Positions 32,283 to 42,999 of a DNA stretch of 64,000 bases are shown one piece after another. Source of the stretch: Marsupella aquatica (taxonomy: Eukaryota > Marchantiophyta); NCBI GenBank assembly GCA_973895155.1, contig OZ316896.1:19406001-19470000 (forward strand), read 5' to 3'. The notes below the pieces were generated by a model, which was given only the letters and a program-made list of their open reading frames with translations, was not told the DNA's origin and ran no database searches. Position numbers and translations under genes: made by a program. How positions within the stretch are numbered: position 1 is the first letter of the stretch; every line of letters begins with the position of its first letter.

Positions 32283-35200
32283 ATGGCAGCCCCTAAACCC
32301 AACTCTGTTAAATTAATACGCAAAGTTGGGGATGACAAGGCTGATTTACCAATTTGTGTTTTGTCATTCAAAGAAGGACACACCCTACATGATTTTAGGG
32401 CTCGTATTGCCTCTACTCTAGACTTTGACTTTGATTTTTGGGATGAGAGACTTCCTGGTCGAGTGAAACTTGTACATGAGAAATTAATTGATCTGTCTGA
32501 GCTGGATGGAAGAGTTATTGTTGTACAACAAGAACTTGGAGATGGTGGGAGGATCCCACCAGTACCCTGTCATCCTTGCACTCCTGCATCATTGGGTCCA
32601 AATACTGGGACACCACAACTGGGGCCAACGGCACTAGCACCCTCCCCTGTAAGGGCTTCTTTTGAGTCACAATTGATGGGAGATGTCCCATCAAAGCTAT
32701 GGAAAGATGAGTGGATGAGGTTAGAGAAATGGGTACATAAGAAGGGTTATGGTGATCACAATTGGAGAATTCGTACCTGGGATGAGGGGACAGATGTTCG
32801 AGGGCATCTGGAGTGTCTTGAATGTAGGGAAACTTATGGCAATGCAGACAACTCTCAGAACCCTAAATCCATCTCCAATTGCTTTAGTAATTTTAAGACC
32901 AAACACTTGGTCTTCAATAAGCACAAGGATAACTATTGTCGGAGAAGGGGCATTCCTTCTACTTTGGTTCAGGTAGCAGACATCTCTGAGAAGCCAGAAT
33001 ATGATCATGCAGACGCCATCAAAGTAGGTGTTGAGATAGTTCAACGATTGAATGCTGAGCTTGGGGATGATGGCAAACTATTCTCTATTGTTCCTGATCC
33101 CAGTACTCCTGAGTATGTAAACAGGTCTTTCCTGTTTAAGGTTCGATGTACTGTCTGTGGAATGCTTCACACTGACTTGTGCCCCAAGAAGCTTACCTTG
33201 GAGCCCAATTTGAGGACACACTTAGTGAGTCGAGATCACTTGGATGCATTGGAGACTAGGCATGACACAAAAATGCTTGCCTTGAGGTCTGGGAAGAGGG
33301 GCAGGCCAAAGAGGACTGATTCTAGGGACCTACATCCTGGTCAGAGCGGGATTTTGAAGTTCTTTAAAGATGATGGGTCCCGGACAGGCAGCAGTTCAGG
33401 TTCAGGTTCAGGTGTGTGTGAATCTGTTGATCTTGGTCTGAGTTTGCTTTGCTGGGGATTATGGGTAGAGAGAGGTGTGCCTCGACTGTTATGGAAGGGT
33501 ATATCTTATGATATTTCTGGCATTTTAGATGATCAGTCTGGGGGAATTACATGGCATTGTGAGCCAAGTTGTTGCTTGGATGTTTTCCATCCAAGTAGAG
33601 AGAGTGTTGTGAGTATAGCAGGCTGTTTTAGACACAAGGATTGCTTGAGGTTATCACAGAATGGAGGAGGATTTGAAAATCTAACTTGTAGTGAATGTGA
33701 TTCTATAACACTAGAAGATGATTTTCGTGGACGGGTGCACAGGGAAGCGGAAGCAGTAGTCCACAGAGGGAGCCGAACCACTGCTGGTGGTATACGTTTG
33801 GATTATTTGACCAACACAGAGTTAAGAGATCAAGTGCACAACCTGAACTCTGTGCGACGAAAAGAGCGTTGGTTGTTAGCTTTGCAGGCTCAGAAAGTAT
33901 GTGCCTTGAGCACCAGGAAACGAAAACTAGAGGAGTTGTTAGGAGTTGCAGTAGACAGGAAGGATTTGAGATTGTTTCTTAGGAGTATTTTGAATGGACA
34001 CAGGAATGGTGCATTTGGTGGTAAGGAGGGTTTGTGGGATTTCTTGAAGGATGTAGCTCGCAATTTAGGCAGGAAGCCAAAAGGTAATCGTTACAGTAAT
34101 AGGACTCGAGCTATTGCTCAGGCTATGTTCCAATTTGGGGGCCGTCAAGTTGCTCATTGTTTTGCACGAAACTTGACAGCCCCTAGCCTTGTGACCCTAA
34201 AACGTGATAGAGCAAAACTCACACCTTTTCGAACCGGGTTACGGAAGGAAACCTTTCAGGAGATTGCTAGAGTGTTGTCTGCTGCAAAGCACTCATTGGG
34301 CATTGAGGGGGATGTGCCTGTTATCTTTGCTGAGGATGAAACAAGGATCAAAGAACGCCCTAGGTAATTGGAACTGGACATTTTTCCAATTGTTTTTTTA
34401 ATGACTTTACAAGTAGCACTTGGCTGGAATTGCTGTGATATTGAAAAATTGCATGTCTGTGTTTCAGGTGGGAGGCAAAGTATGATACTCTCATTGGTTT
34501 CTGTGGACCTTCAGAGCAGCATGTATGCTCCTATGGTTTGGAAATTCTAGTTGGTGAAGGTGATGAGGGGTATGATAAAATTGTAAGTACATTTGAACAA
34601 TGCCCCAAGTGCATGTATGCCCGAGTTGTGATTGTGAATCCTCTGCATGAGTCCTTACCTAAATTGGCTGTGTGTGCACTTCCAACTTGTAATAAGTTCA
34701 CAGCTTCTTGGGTACGAGAGCATTGGGTCCAGTTAAAGGCTTTTTGGGATGAATATTGTAGAGCTATGGTAGGCCCTTTGCTTGGACATGCTAGTGATGG
34801 TGATGCACGTCGCCGAAAGCTGATGCTGGAAGATTACAGAGGGCAGAATGGATCATACCCAAGGTACGGAGTTGGGTGGGAAGGGTGGACATACTCTGTT
34901 TCAATTCTACCAAATGGAGATTTGTATGGCTTTGGTGACCAAGACCAACCTCATAATGGGAAAAAGATGATAAACCCCTTAGACAGAGTGTCTTCTTTAC
35001 TGGTGCTAGGAGATCAACATGCATCTTTATCTTATGTAGCTAATGTCTACAATCATTATCCAATTCATGAACATGGCATGGCTTGGGATGATGTGAATAG
35101 GACTGACCGGCAGAATTGGGCAGGTCCACAACGAATAGCAGCAAGAAGAGTGCAGCAATGTCTGAAAGATATGTATGAGAGGAGAGATGTACAACATGAA

Positions 35201-36859
35201 CGAAGTTTAGGAACTCAGTTGTACTTGGAGATTTGTGCAGATTACTTAGATATTTTCTTTTCTCCAGTTCATGATTTGAGGTCCCGTATTGTGTTAGCAT
35301 CCAAGGTTTCATTCTTTCTACGTTTGTGGAGATTGTGGTTGAGGTTTGGTGACCATTCAGTGGGTGGGAACTTTGCAGCACACACTGAGAAAGACATGAT
35401 GTCTATTCAGGCTTTTCATGATGTTAACATGTCATGTCATTTCATTGTGCTGTTAATTTGTGCCTTTCGAGATAAGTTCCCACATCTAGGTGTTCCCTTC
35501 CACTTGCTAGGTTCAGATTGTTGTGAGATTTTCTTCAGCAAGGTAGGAGGCATGAGTGGCCATGAGCGGAATTATGATTTTGGCTCTCTATTGGATAGTG
35601 CTGTTGGACTGAACCGGCTTGCTGCCCTAGAATATGGACCAGAAGGCTTGAAGATAGGTCGTTCACATAAGAAACAAGATCATGTATGGGGGAAGATTCA
35701 TCCTATAGGGGAAGGGGAGGAAGCACCAAATCTACTTGACTATTCTCTCATTGAGACTAATGAATTAGTGGTTGCAGCCCTTAAAGAAGGTTTTGTTGCT
35801 GCTAAGGATCTTATGCATCAATTGCAGATGTCTCCACGAAGTTCCTTACCAGCAGCTAGAAAGAGATGGTGGACATGTCCTTGGGTTGTGGAAAGTGAGA
35901 CCTGGCCACTAGAGGTGGTTCTGAAGGAAGCAATTGTTTGCAATGATTCTGAGGAGCAAGTAGAGCACCAACCACCAGACATAGGTCCTCGCCCAACTGG
36001 AGATTTTCATGAATTGGAAGATCCTGAGGATGATCTGAATAGAATAGATGCATGGTTAACAGAACCAGATCCCATTGTTGTTCCTGAGATGCATTCAGAT
36101 GATGTACACAGAGATGATATACAGTTTGATGTAGACCCCTCAGATGAGCTTGAGACATTAGGTCATGAAGTTCGGCATGTGTTTGGATCAATTGTCCATG
36201 CTGTAACTAATGTACAGAATCGTACCAAGGTAGTGCCTACTGTTACTTATGAAGGCAAGGTGATTTACAAATCCACTCTGGTAAGCCAGTTGGTAGGAAA
36301 TCCGCATTTGTCAAAAGATAGGCTGACAAGGGTGAAACAAGTGCTATACTATAGTACTGGCAAGAGAAAAGTGCAAGAAGTCAATCCTAACTCATGTTTT
36401 GTTGATGTTGGCACTGATTGTGCAATTGCATTTGAGTCTGATGATAGTCCTGCTCCAAGTACTAGATCTGGAAAAAGAAAGGGAGGAAAGAATAAGGTTG
36501 TGGTGGAGGCAATCTCAGCAGGTAAGAAATATTTTTGGTTGGGTCGGATTGTCCAAATGAGACAGAAGTATGGCAGTAGGTGGGGCAATTGTCGGTCACC
36601 AATTGATTTGATGGATAGGCCAACTCCACTTGCAGGGCAATCAGGTAACATTTGTGAACTGTTGTTAAATTGGTATAGTCCTATTGGTAAGAGCAAAAGT
36701 GAATTCAGATATGATACCACTGATTTGAAATGGATGGATATTGAAATGGTCATTGCTAGTGTTAGTTTAACCATGAAAGAAGGGGTTATGGATCGTATCT
36801 ATGTGTTGGATCCAATAGATAGACGTGCTTTGGATCAGTATCTTCAAACAATGGTATGA
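32283..36859 (+). CDS. Transposase-like protein, two exons, superfamily unassigned
   Basis: Two long frames join in phase by one intron (34364-34467; donor AG|gtaatt, acceptor tttcag|G), giving about 1490 residues (exons 32283-34363 and 34468-36859). The second frame has no ATG of its own at its start, supporting the join. N-terminal third: two zinc-binding patches (CLEC...H near 178-214; CTVC...H near 289-319) and an AT-hook-like GKRGRPKR at ~337-344, all suited to DNA binding. A basic coiled-coil-like stretch follows (~530-580). Then IFAEDET...YDTLIGFCG (Asp ~685), HASDGDARRRK (Asp ~804) and GSDCCEIFF (Glu ~1047), which read as the D, D and E of an RNase-H-like transposase with a large insertion. 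The C-terminus is acidic then basic (GKRKGGKNK). Family assignment is my inference; it could be a domesticated transposase. Confidence 0.65.
34364..34467 (+). other. Predicted 104-bp intron in the transposase-like gene
   Basis: gtaatt donor and a T-rich acceptor ending tttcag; removal joins ...RPR to W-E-A-K in frame and bypasses the TAA at 34365-34367. The junction completes an Arg codon. Confidence 0.75.
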
Positions 36860-36872
36860 ATATCATGTTACT

Positions 36873-36952
36873 GTTTAGTTTTTGAGAGTCTGTATATATG
36901 TTTTATTTTGTTGTTTAGTTTTTGAGAGTCTGTATATATGTTTTATTTTGTT
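36873..36952. repeat. 40-bp tandem duplication
   Basis: 'gtttagtttttgagagtctg' plus 'tatatatgttttattttgtt' twice in exact succession, just after the transposase-like stop codon. Confidence 0.85.
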
Positions 36953-36985
36953 AATATTAGTGGGTGTAGTGGGATAGGATAGGGG

Positions 36986-37044
36986 GTGACGGATTGGCAA
37001 CTTGAGATCCTTTCTCAATTAGGGGTTCAATTCCCCTCCGTCAC
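36986..37044 (+). ncRNA. tRNA-like hairpin set lacking a D arm
   Basis: gtgacgg pairs perfectly with ccgtcac (7-bp acceptor-like stem). Inside, ttgag/ctcaa forms a 5-bp stem with a 7-base loop atccttt (anticodon position would read CCT). agggg/cccct closes a T-arm with loop ttcaatt. Only nine bases replace the D arm. Total 59 nt against ~72 for a normal tRNA. It may be a tRNA-derived relic or a SINE-like seed; a functional tRNA is unlikely. Confidence 0.35.
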
Positions 37045-37439
37045 ATGTTACATCTCTCAACATAAGTTTTAAATGGAGTATGGATGGAGCATGGGATTGG
37101 TGATCAATGGGTGGAATGGATTATTTATGTTGTGACCTTAAAGGCCATCCCACTTATGCACGTAAGGTTTATATTGGGATGACCTTTTAGGTACACAATA
37201 TAAATGATGCATTGAAATGATCAAAGTTTAAGGTCGACAAAGGTGCAAGAACTGTTGCAGGGCGTGCCATGTCTGACATACGACTTCACAAGGTACTGAC
37301 ATAGACTTATCTTTTCTTTCTAGGCATTTTATATTGATATGTGACACTTTACTTCACAAATTATAGGGGCAATACAATTTGGATTTTAGACTCTTAGAAG
37401 AAAGAAAGAGGGAGGAAAAAAAATTTTCAACTTAATAAG
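37045..37439. other. Spacer, nothing recognised
   Basis: No frame, repeat or RNA signal supported. Confidence 0.35.
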
Positions 37440-37502
37440 TATGGGGGTCTAGGCATGAAAACGTCGCAGGTGATGGGGGGGTCCTCCATATAGTGAGACC
37501 CC
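37440..37502 (-). mobile_element. MITE family M1 terminus (fragment)
   Basis: 'acgtcgcaggtgatgggg' then 'tccatatagtgagacccccgag' matches the right end of the element at 57687-57988. No left end seen; truncated copy. Confidence 0.6.
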
Positions 37503-38447
37503 CGAGTATGCCTTGTAAGCTCCTGGAGTCCCGTCCATTATCAGCACATAAACTTGACTTGACAGTGAGTCCCTCTTCTATTCAAACAAAGATCCATCAA
37601 TACTGCTGTAGCCAGAGTCCCTCACACAGTCCACTCCATTACCAGGGCATCACTTTGAATAGCATGCTTCTATTCAAACAAACATCAATGAAGAATGATT
37701 TGTTTGAAAATTACTTTTCAAAATTAAAATCCCTTCTAATGGACTCAAATATAAATCTTTGAACCCGTCTTTGAAAGCCAGTGTCTGTAGAGCGTCAATT
37801 AAAATAAAAAAAGCTAATGTAATGTTCATTGTTACTACATAAACAATATCAATCCAAATCAGCCTAAAACAAATAGCTCAAGTTTGCACTATTAATGTCT
37901 GAATCTCCTTCATATTTTGTGACTACCAGGAATTGCCCTCCCTTCCACCAATAGGCTATGCTTCTACAACTCTTGCTGTGCTTCAATGGACTTCCCACAA
38001 ACCTTTCCAGCAATCCCATGTCTACAACCCCTATAAGGAACCTTTTGGACCAGGGGTCTTGTAGCTGAGCACATATATTTTTGTGTACCCATATAACTAT
38101 CTTGAACAGGTATACTTAGGAAGCATGAGCCAGGCATTACAAAATTTTAGTGTGACTGGATGAATTGAACACACACAATGAGGGTGGGCACATTTGCATG
38201 ATATTAAATTTCCTTGACAGTGTGTATGGCAGAACCTGGTTGCTTCAATTGGTGAACTTCCTAAATTGCATAGTTATTCTTTGTCATGTCACTACCAAGG
38301 ACCGACCAGGGTGACATGGGACTCCATGGTAAGCCCAACTGTGTGGTCCGTAGATGACCTCACAAGAACATGGTTCTACTCCAAGGGACCCTGGGACTCT
38401 GGGAGTGAATCGGAATCATTTGGTCCAATGTGAGAGAATCTAACTTT

Positions 38448-38543
38448 GGTCCAGAGGAAAGAAAGTTAGAGGTCCACTAACTATGGGAGGGAATCTGACT
38501 CATCTGGTCCATAGGGGAAGAAAGTTAGAGGTCCACTAACTAT
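38448..38543. repeat. 58-bp tandem duplication
   Basis: 'ggtcca.agg' with 'agaaagttagaggtccacta' starts near 38448 and again near 38506. It lies about 0.7 kb upstream of CHS copy 1. Confidence 0.7.
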
Positions 38544-39032
38544 ATTTCTCTTGTCATATGAGAGAAGATTCGTCTTAATTTCATGAGGACAAGTGTGAAA
38601 AGATTCTTTCAGTTTATGAGGACAAGTATTTTACGTGGACAAGAATCTACTTGTCAAGCTTATGTCCTATTCTCACTGTCCGTTCTGCTGTGAAATATCT
38701 CATGGGGACCTTCTCAATTCTCAAAGTCCAGGCAAAAGAAAAAGTCACTTTTTCGAAATGTCCAGCAACGGCTTGACAAAAGAGAGTGCCTTCGAAGAAG
38801 GACCGCTCCAAGTGTCCAAGAGAGCGAATCGGTCTAAGGGACTGATGAGATGTTGGTAGGAATTTTAGCTTCAGAATAATGTCGGTTTGGGTTGTTCAAA
38901 TTAAGTGCTGGTCCGGAAGTCTGGCGTCACATGATTTCGGCTTGACCAGGACTGCAGCCAGGTCCTGCCTATGAAGATTCCCTATTGTTCCTACATTTGA
39001 CCTGGGATCTATCAATCGCTGTAAGAGCGAGG

Positions 39033-39039
39033 ATAAAAG
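39033..39039 (+). promoter_or_regulatory. TATA-like box, CHS copy 1
   Basis: ataaaag lies 198 bp upstream of the CHS ATG. An accaacc word (AC-element/MYB-type, common in phenylpropanoid promoters) sits at 39041-39047, and an acgtgg core near 38635. Motif-only evidence. Confidence 0.35.
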
Positions 39040-39230
39040 TACCAACCCATCTCCAAGTCCGATCAAACAGCCACTCCATTTCCAGAACCGAGCTAAGCTG
39101 AAAGATCAGTGAAACTCTCGATTCTGAATCTCCTTCGGCTTATCGGTTCGGAATTCCAGACAATTATCATCTTCCATCCAAGTTCTGCGTCAGTGTCTTC
39201 AATTCTTGATAGAGTTCAGTTCTTCCTACC

Positions 39231-40397
39231 ATGGCGGTCTATCAGCACCAGAGAGCCGAAGGGCCAGCCACCGTACTCGCCATTGGCAAGGCTGTTCCGC
39301 CAACTGCGTATCCTCAGAGTGAGTATGCGGATTTCTTCTTCGACATCACGAATTGCAATGAGAAGACTGCGCTCAAGTCGAAGTTCGCCCGTATCTGCAA
39401 AAACTCTGGAATCAACCAGAGGTACTTCCATTGCACCGAGGAGGTGCTGAAGGCCAATCCAGCGATGTGTACGTACAAGGATGCTTCCCTCGATGTTCGC
39501 CAGGACATTGCCATCAAGGAGGTACCCAGGCTAGCAGCAAAGGCCGCAGAGCAGGCTCTCGAAGAATGGGGCCAACCCAGAGAGAACATTACGCATGTAG
39601 TTTTTGCTACCACCAGTGGTGTCAACATGCCTGGAGCGGATCTCACTCTTACCAGACTCCTCGGGTTGAACCCGAATGTCAAGCGCACCATGCTGTATCA
39701 GCAAGGGTGTTTTGGAGGAGCCACAGTTCTGCGTGTAGCTAAAGATTTGGCTGAGAACAACAAAGGTGCTCGAGTTCTGACCGTAGTCAGCGAACTCACG
39801 TGTGTGACATTCAGAGCGCCTAATGAGGAGCACCTGGACAACTTGGTCGGGTCGGCAATCTTTGGCGATGGAGCTTCAGTGCTGGTCATCGGCTCTGACC
39901 CGCTCAAGGTGGAGAAGCCTCTCTACGAAGTCCACTGGTCAGGAGAAACCATCCTTCCTGAGAGCGATGGTGCCATTGAGGGCCGACTGACACAAGCTGG
40001 TCTGATGTTTCATTTGCTGAAGGACGTTCCCGGTATCATTTCAAGGAATACATTACCCATATTCAATGCTGCTCAATCTCAAATGACCGGGTCTCCCGGC
40101 TGGAATGATATCTTCTGGGTTGTGCACCCGGGAGGTCGTGCCATCCTTGATGAACTGGAGAAGGCCTTGAGTTTGAAGCCTGAGAAGCTGAAAGCTACCA
40201 GAGATGTGCTCTATGACTACGGCAACATGTCTGGCGCTAGTGTTCTGTTTGTGCTCGACCAAATGAGAAATCTATCGGTTCAAAAGAACAGTACGACTAC
40301 AGGTGAAGGGGCTGAGTGGGGAATTGTTGTGGCTTTCGGACCAGGCTTGACCGTGGAGGTATCAGTGTTAAGAAGTATCGGCTCACCTTCATTGTGA
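39231..40397 (+). CDS. CHS: Chalcone synthase (type III polyketide synthase), copy 1, intronless
   Basis: 388 residues from ATG 39231 (accATGg). CHS condenses p-coumaroyl-CoA with three malonyl-CoA to naringenin chalcone, acting as a homodimer. The catalytic triad is present: Cys160 (QQGCFGG), His299 (VVHPGG), Asn332 (YGNMSG). The gatekeeper phenylalanines (211 in IFGDGA, 260 in LMFHLL) and positions typical of true CHS (Thr193, Gly251, Ser334, matching alfalfa 197, 256, 338) are kept. Odd points: the CoA-contact Lys62 of alfalfa CHS is Asn58 here, and HPGGP reads HPGGR. Seed-plant CHS genes normally have an intron near the Cys60 codon (alfalfa numbering); none is present. It is convergent with PAL copy 2 (2.6 kb apart). 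Copy 2 at 59552 is nearly identical in the middle. A CHS-like enzyme with other starter units cannot be excluded. Confidence 0.95.
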   Translation: MAVYQHQRAEGPATVLAIGKAVPPTAYPQSEYADFFFDITNCNEKTALKSKFARICKNSGINQRYFHCTEEVLKANPAMCTYKDASLDVRQDIAIKEVPRLAAKAAEQALEEWGQPRENITHVVFATTSGVNMPGADLTLTRLLGLNPNVKRTMLYQQGCFGGATVLRVAKDLAENNKGARVLTVVSELTCVTFRAPNEEHLDNLVGSAIFGDGASVLVIGSDPLKVEKPLYEVHWSGETILPESDGAIEGRLTQAGLMFHLLKDVPGIISRNTLPIFNAAQSQMTGSPGWNDIFWVVHPGGRAILDELEKALSLKPEKLKATRDVLYDYGNMSGASVLFVLDQMRNLSVQKNSTTTGEGAEWGIVVAFGPGLTVEVSVLRSIGSPSL

Positions 40398-40644
40398 AGA
40401 TCTCTTTTCAACGAATGTCATCAGGATGTTAGAATGTTGGCAAGCAAGAATTGTACAAAATTCAAATAGTGGTCTTGTTAGCTGGACCTCACAATGGAAA
40501 CCGCAACGGTGAAGGGCCGGGAGCTTTGATTAGCGTATTTTTTCACGAATCTGTTTCCTTAGATGTCTAAATTGTCTAAGAAGGCATCTGATCGACGGAG
40601 ACAGAATTATGCATTGTAAACCGCTGTGGAGGACCGCGTGAGCA

Positions 40645-40650
40645 AATAAA
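40645..40650 (+). terminator. Candidate polyadenylation signal, CHS copy 1
   Basis: aataaa 248 bp after the stop codon, followed by AT-rich DNA. Confidence 0.4.
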
Positions 40651-41895
40651 TCAAGACTAGGAGCATGTTGCATATACAATCATTAAATTGAAATTATCAG
40701 CCGTACGTAGATTTCTTCGTCGCCTCTCTGAATTCTCAATTTGGGGATCGTTGTCTTAGAGGATTGGGCACGAGGTCTTTACCACGAGAAACTTTACAAT
40801 AGATAAGAATTGTGCTCCCAGAGATTCGGCAAAGTTTCCGAAGTCTTCAAAGGGATATGTAAATCCTCCATTATATATGATCAATCACAAATCATAATTT
40901 TGTAATTTTTCGTCCTGAAAGTCGTTATTATTTCGTTTCTTGTTTGAGATGGCTTAATTTTGCATGGAGTATCTAACACAAGTCGTCGTTGAGTATTATT
41001 GGACCGTAGATACTGGGCTCAATTCGGTCCATTACTTGTCCGCAATTCAAGCGGTTGCTTCTCGGACTTGTTCAGAGCACTTTCTACTAAAAGTTATCTA
41101 TTAGGGGGTTTCTGAATGAGACAATACTTTTTGAAGACCAAGTCTCACGCTCGTCATTAAAGTTGGTGTCTAGCTAGCTCACGTAGCCCATTATTGTGAG
41201 TACTTACTGTTTAGTGCCTTCGAAGTTCGAATCACGTAACTGGATAAAAGTGGGCCATAAGATTTCCATCCCCTTGGAAATATGATTTAAAACTTGTGTT
41301 GTTTAATAAATAAAAACAGTGACTAAACAATTTTCATAGAGAAACGAATGCCAAAGCGGACAGTCTTGACGACTCTCCTACTACACTTCGAGTGATTTAC
41401 GGTAGTCTATAATTTGTCGTATCACCGCTAACTAGGGAGTTAAGGTACATCGAATTGACTCCTTTGAGACCCCCTTTATATTGGAGTGATTCTACATAAT
41501 TTCTGGACATCATTCGAATTGGTCTTTCTTTCTTTTCGGACACATCTTAATATATGTGATACACAAAAAATTGTTAATTTGATTTTGATACACGTTCCCC
41601 TACTGGAGTGATTTTACATCATTTGTGTACATCATGATTCTGGTCGATCTATCTTCTCGGCATTTCACACATCTGAATATACGTCTTACACAAGAAATTG
41701 ATACACGGTCATGGCTACTTGACGGGGCTGTTTGATACCTTTGTAATTAGTATCATTTTGGGTGCAGACATCTCGTCGTCTTAAGTTCCGAACAAGGGCT
41801 ACAGTGAATATCGACTTGACAAAGTGTTAATTGGCTCTATCCATCCAACTTAACACATGCACTACCGCAGACAAAGTAATCGTGACAATAAATCA
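40651..41895. other. Spacer downstream of CHS copy 1
   Basis: No gene. 'gaagttcgaatcacg' near 41224 resembles a Pol III B-box, so an old tRNA-derived repeat may lie at 41160-41290, but without a clear A-box I do not call it. Two echoes of 'tggagtgattctaca' (41481 and ~41605) mark a diverged duplication. Confidence 0.35.
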
Positions 41896-42057
41896 GATTT
41901 ATAGAGCGTGCATCTCGTCGTTACTGTTTAAATAGTGAAAAGTGAATTCGATTTATAGAGCGTGCATCTCGTCGTTATTGTTTAAATAGTGAAAAGTGAA
42001 TTCGATTTATAGAGCGTGCATCTCGTCGTTATTGTTTAAATAGTGAAAAGTGAATTC
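41896..42057. repeat. 54-bp tandem repeat, three full copies
   Basis: Units start at 41896, 41950 and 42004 ('gatttatagagcgtgcatct' ... 'agtgaaaagtgaattc'). Copies 2 and 3 are identical; copy 1 differs at one base (ttactg against ttattg). Very recent amplification. Confidence 0.95.
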
Positions 42058-42130
42058 TGATCTGCAAGTGCAGACCCCAACTTCGCACATTGGCACCATG
42101 CGAATTTTAAGCGCGTGGATCTCACGGGGT

Positions 42131-42520
42131 GACGGGGGCTTTACAAGAGGGTGGGGGACCGTTCAGTCTCTCTCCATCCAGAGCAAAGCTGGTGCCCGTT
42201 TCCTTCCACAAAAGTTAAAATGCCTGAGCCAAAATGTGTCAGGTTTGGAAGTAATCAATGCAATTCACTGAAAATAAGCTACCGTTTGCTCCAGATTTTT
42301 AGATCACCTCAAGAAGAGGTCTAAGTTTTTGACAAAATAGCTTCTACACATCAGCAAAAAAAAGGACCCACAAGGGGCCCACTGACAGATAACTAGGTTC
42401 ACTAATGCTTTTGGTTTATTGTGCCCCCAAGATGCTTTTGGTTCATTGTACCCCCAAGTTCATGTAAAGTGAAGTGTGGCCAGTTCCCACATATGAATGG
42501 CTAAGATTGCATCTTTCACT
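42131..42520. repeat. Interspersed repeat R1, copy 2
   Basis: Left part matches 6194-6595 ('gacggg.gcttt', 'ccgttca', 'ccatcca.agcaaagc', 'cacaagg'). Right part ('gggcccact', 'gataactagg', 'ccaagttcatgtaaagtgaag') matches 58540-58725. It lies about 0.5 kb beyond the 3' end of PAL copy 2. Confidence 0.6.
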
Positions 42521-42999
42521 TAGAAAAAAATGAATTGCTGCCCCCAAGTTCTTGTAAAGCCACCCTCAAATACTTTCCAGCTTTCGGACCAGAACCGACT
42601 AAAGAAACTAAAGCGACAGTAGAAATGCCGGAAGGAAATTCGGAGAACCGAAGCACGTTGATTATCCAGAAGTCAGAAAGATTGTCAGAATACGAAGTCA
42701 AGCGATTTGAGATTCTTTAAACAAAAAATTTCCGTCGATCACAATGATTCCTGCTGAATTATTAAATCATTCCAACATCGGAACGCAGTGGACTTAAAAG
42801 TTCGGGTTGTTTGTACAATAATCCTGTTTCTCATAATTCAATATATATGCCCAGAAATTTGGATTTGCACAAGTAGTAATTCGATGAGATCGATATCGTC
42901 TATGTACATGTGTCCTTGATCAATCCTAACAACCGTTCCTACCATATGATACACATGCAAAAAATGCTTTTTCAATAGCCGGTTACGACTTAATGACCT

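Noticed and set aside
34364-34367. Stop codon ending the first transposase-like frame as a true gene end
   Set aside because: A canonical short intron removes it and joins the next frame in phase with continuous motif spacing.
41160-41290. tRNA-derived repeat with B-box-like gttcgaatca
   Set aside because: No convincing A-box at the right distance and no second copy seen in the window.
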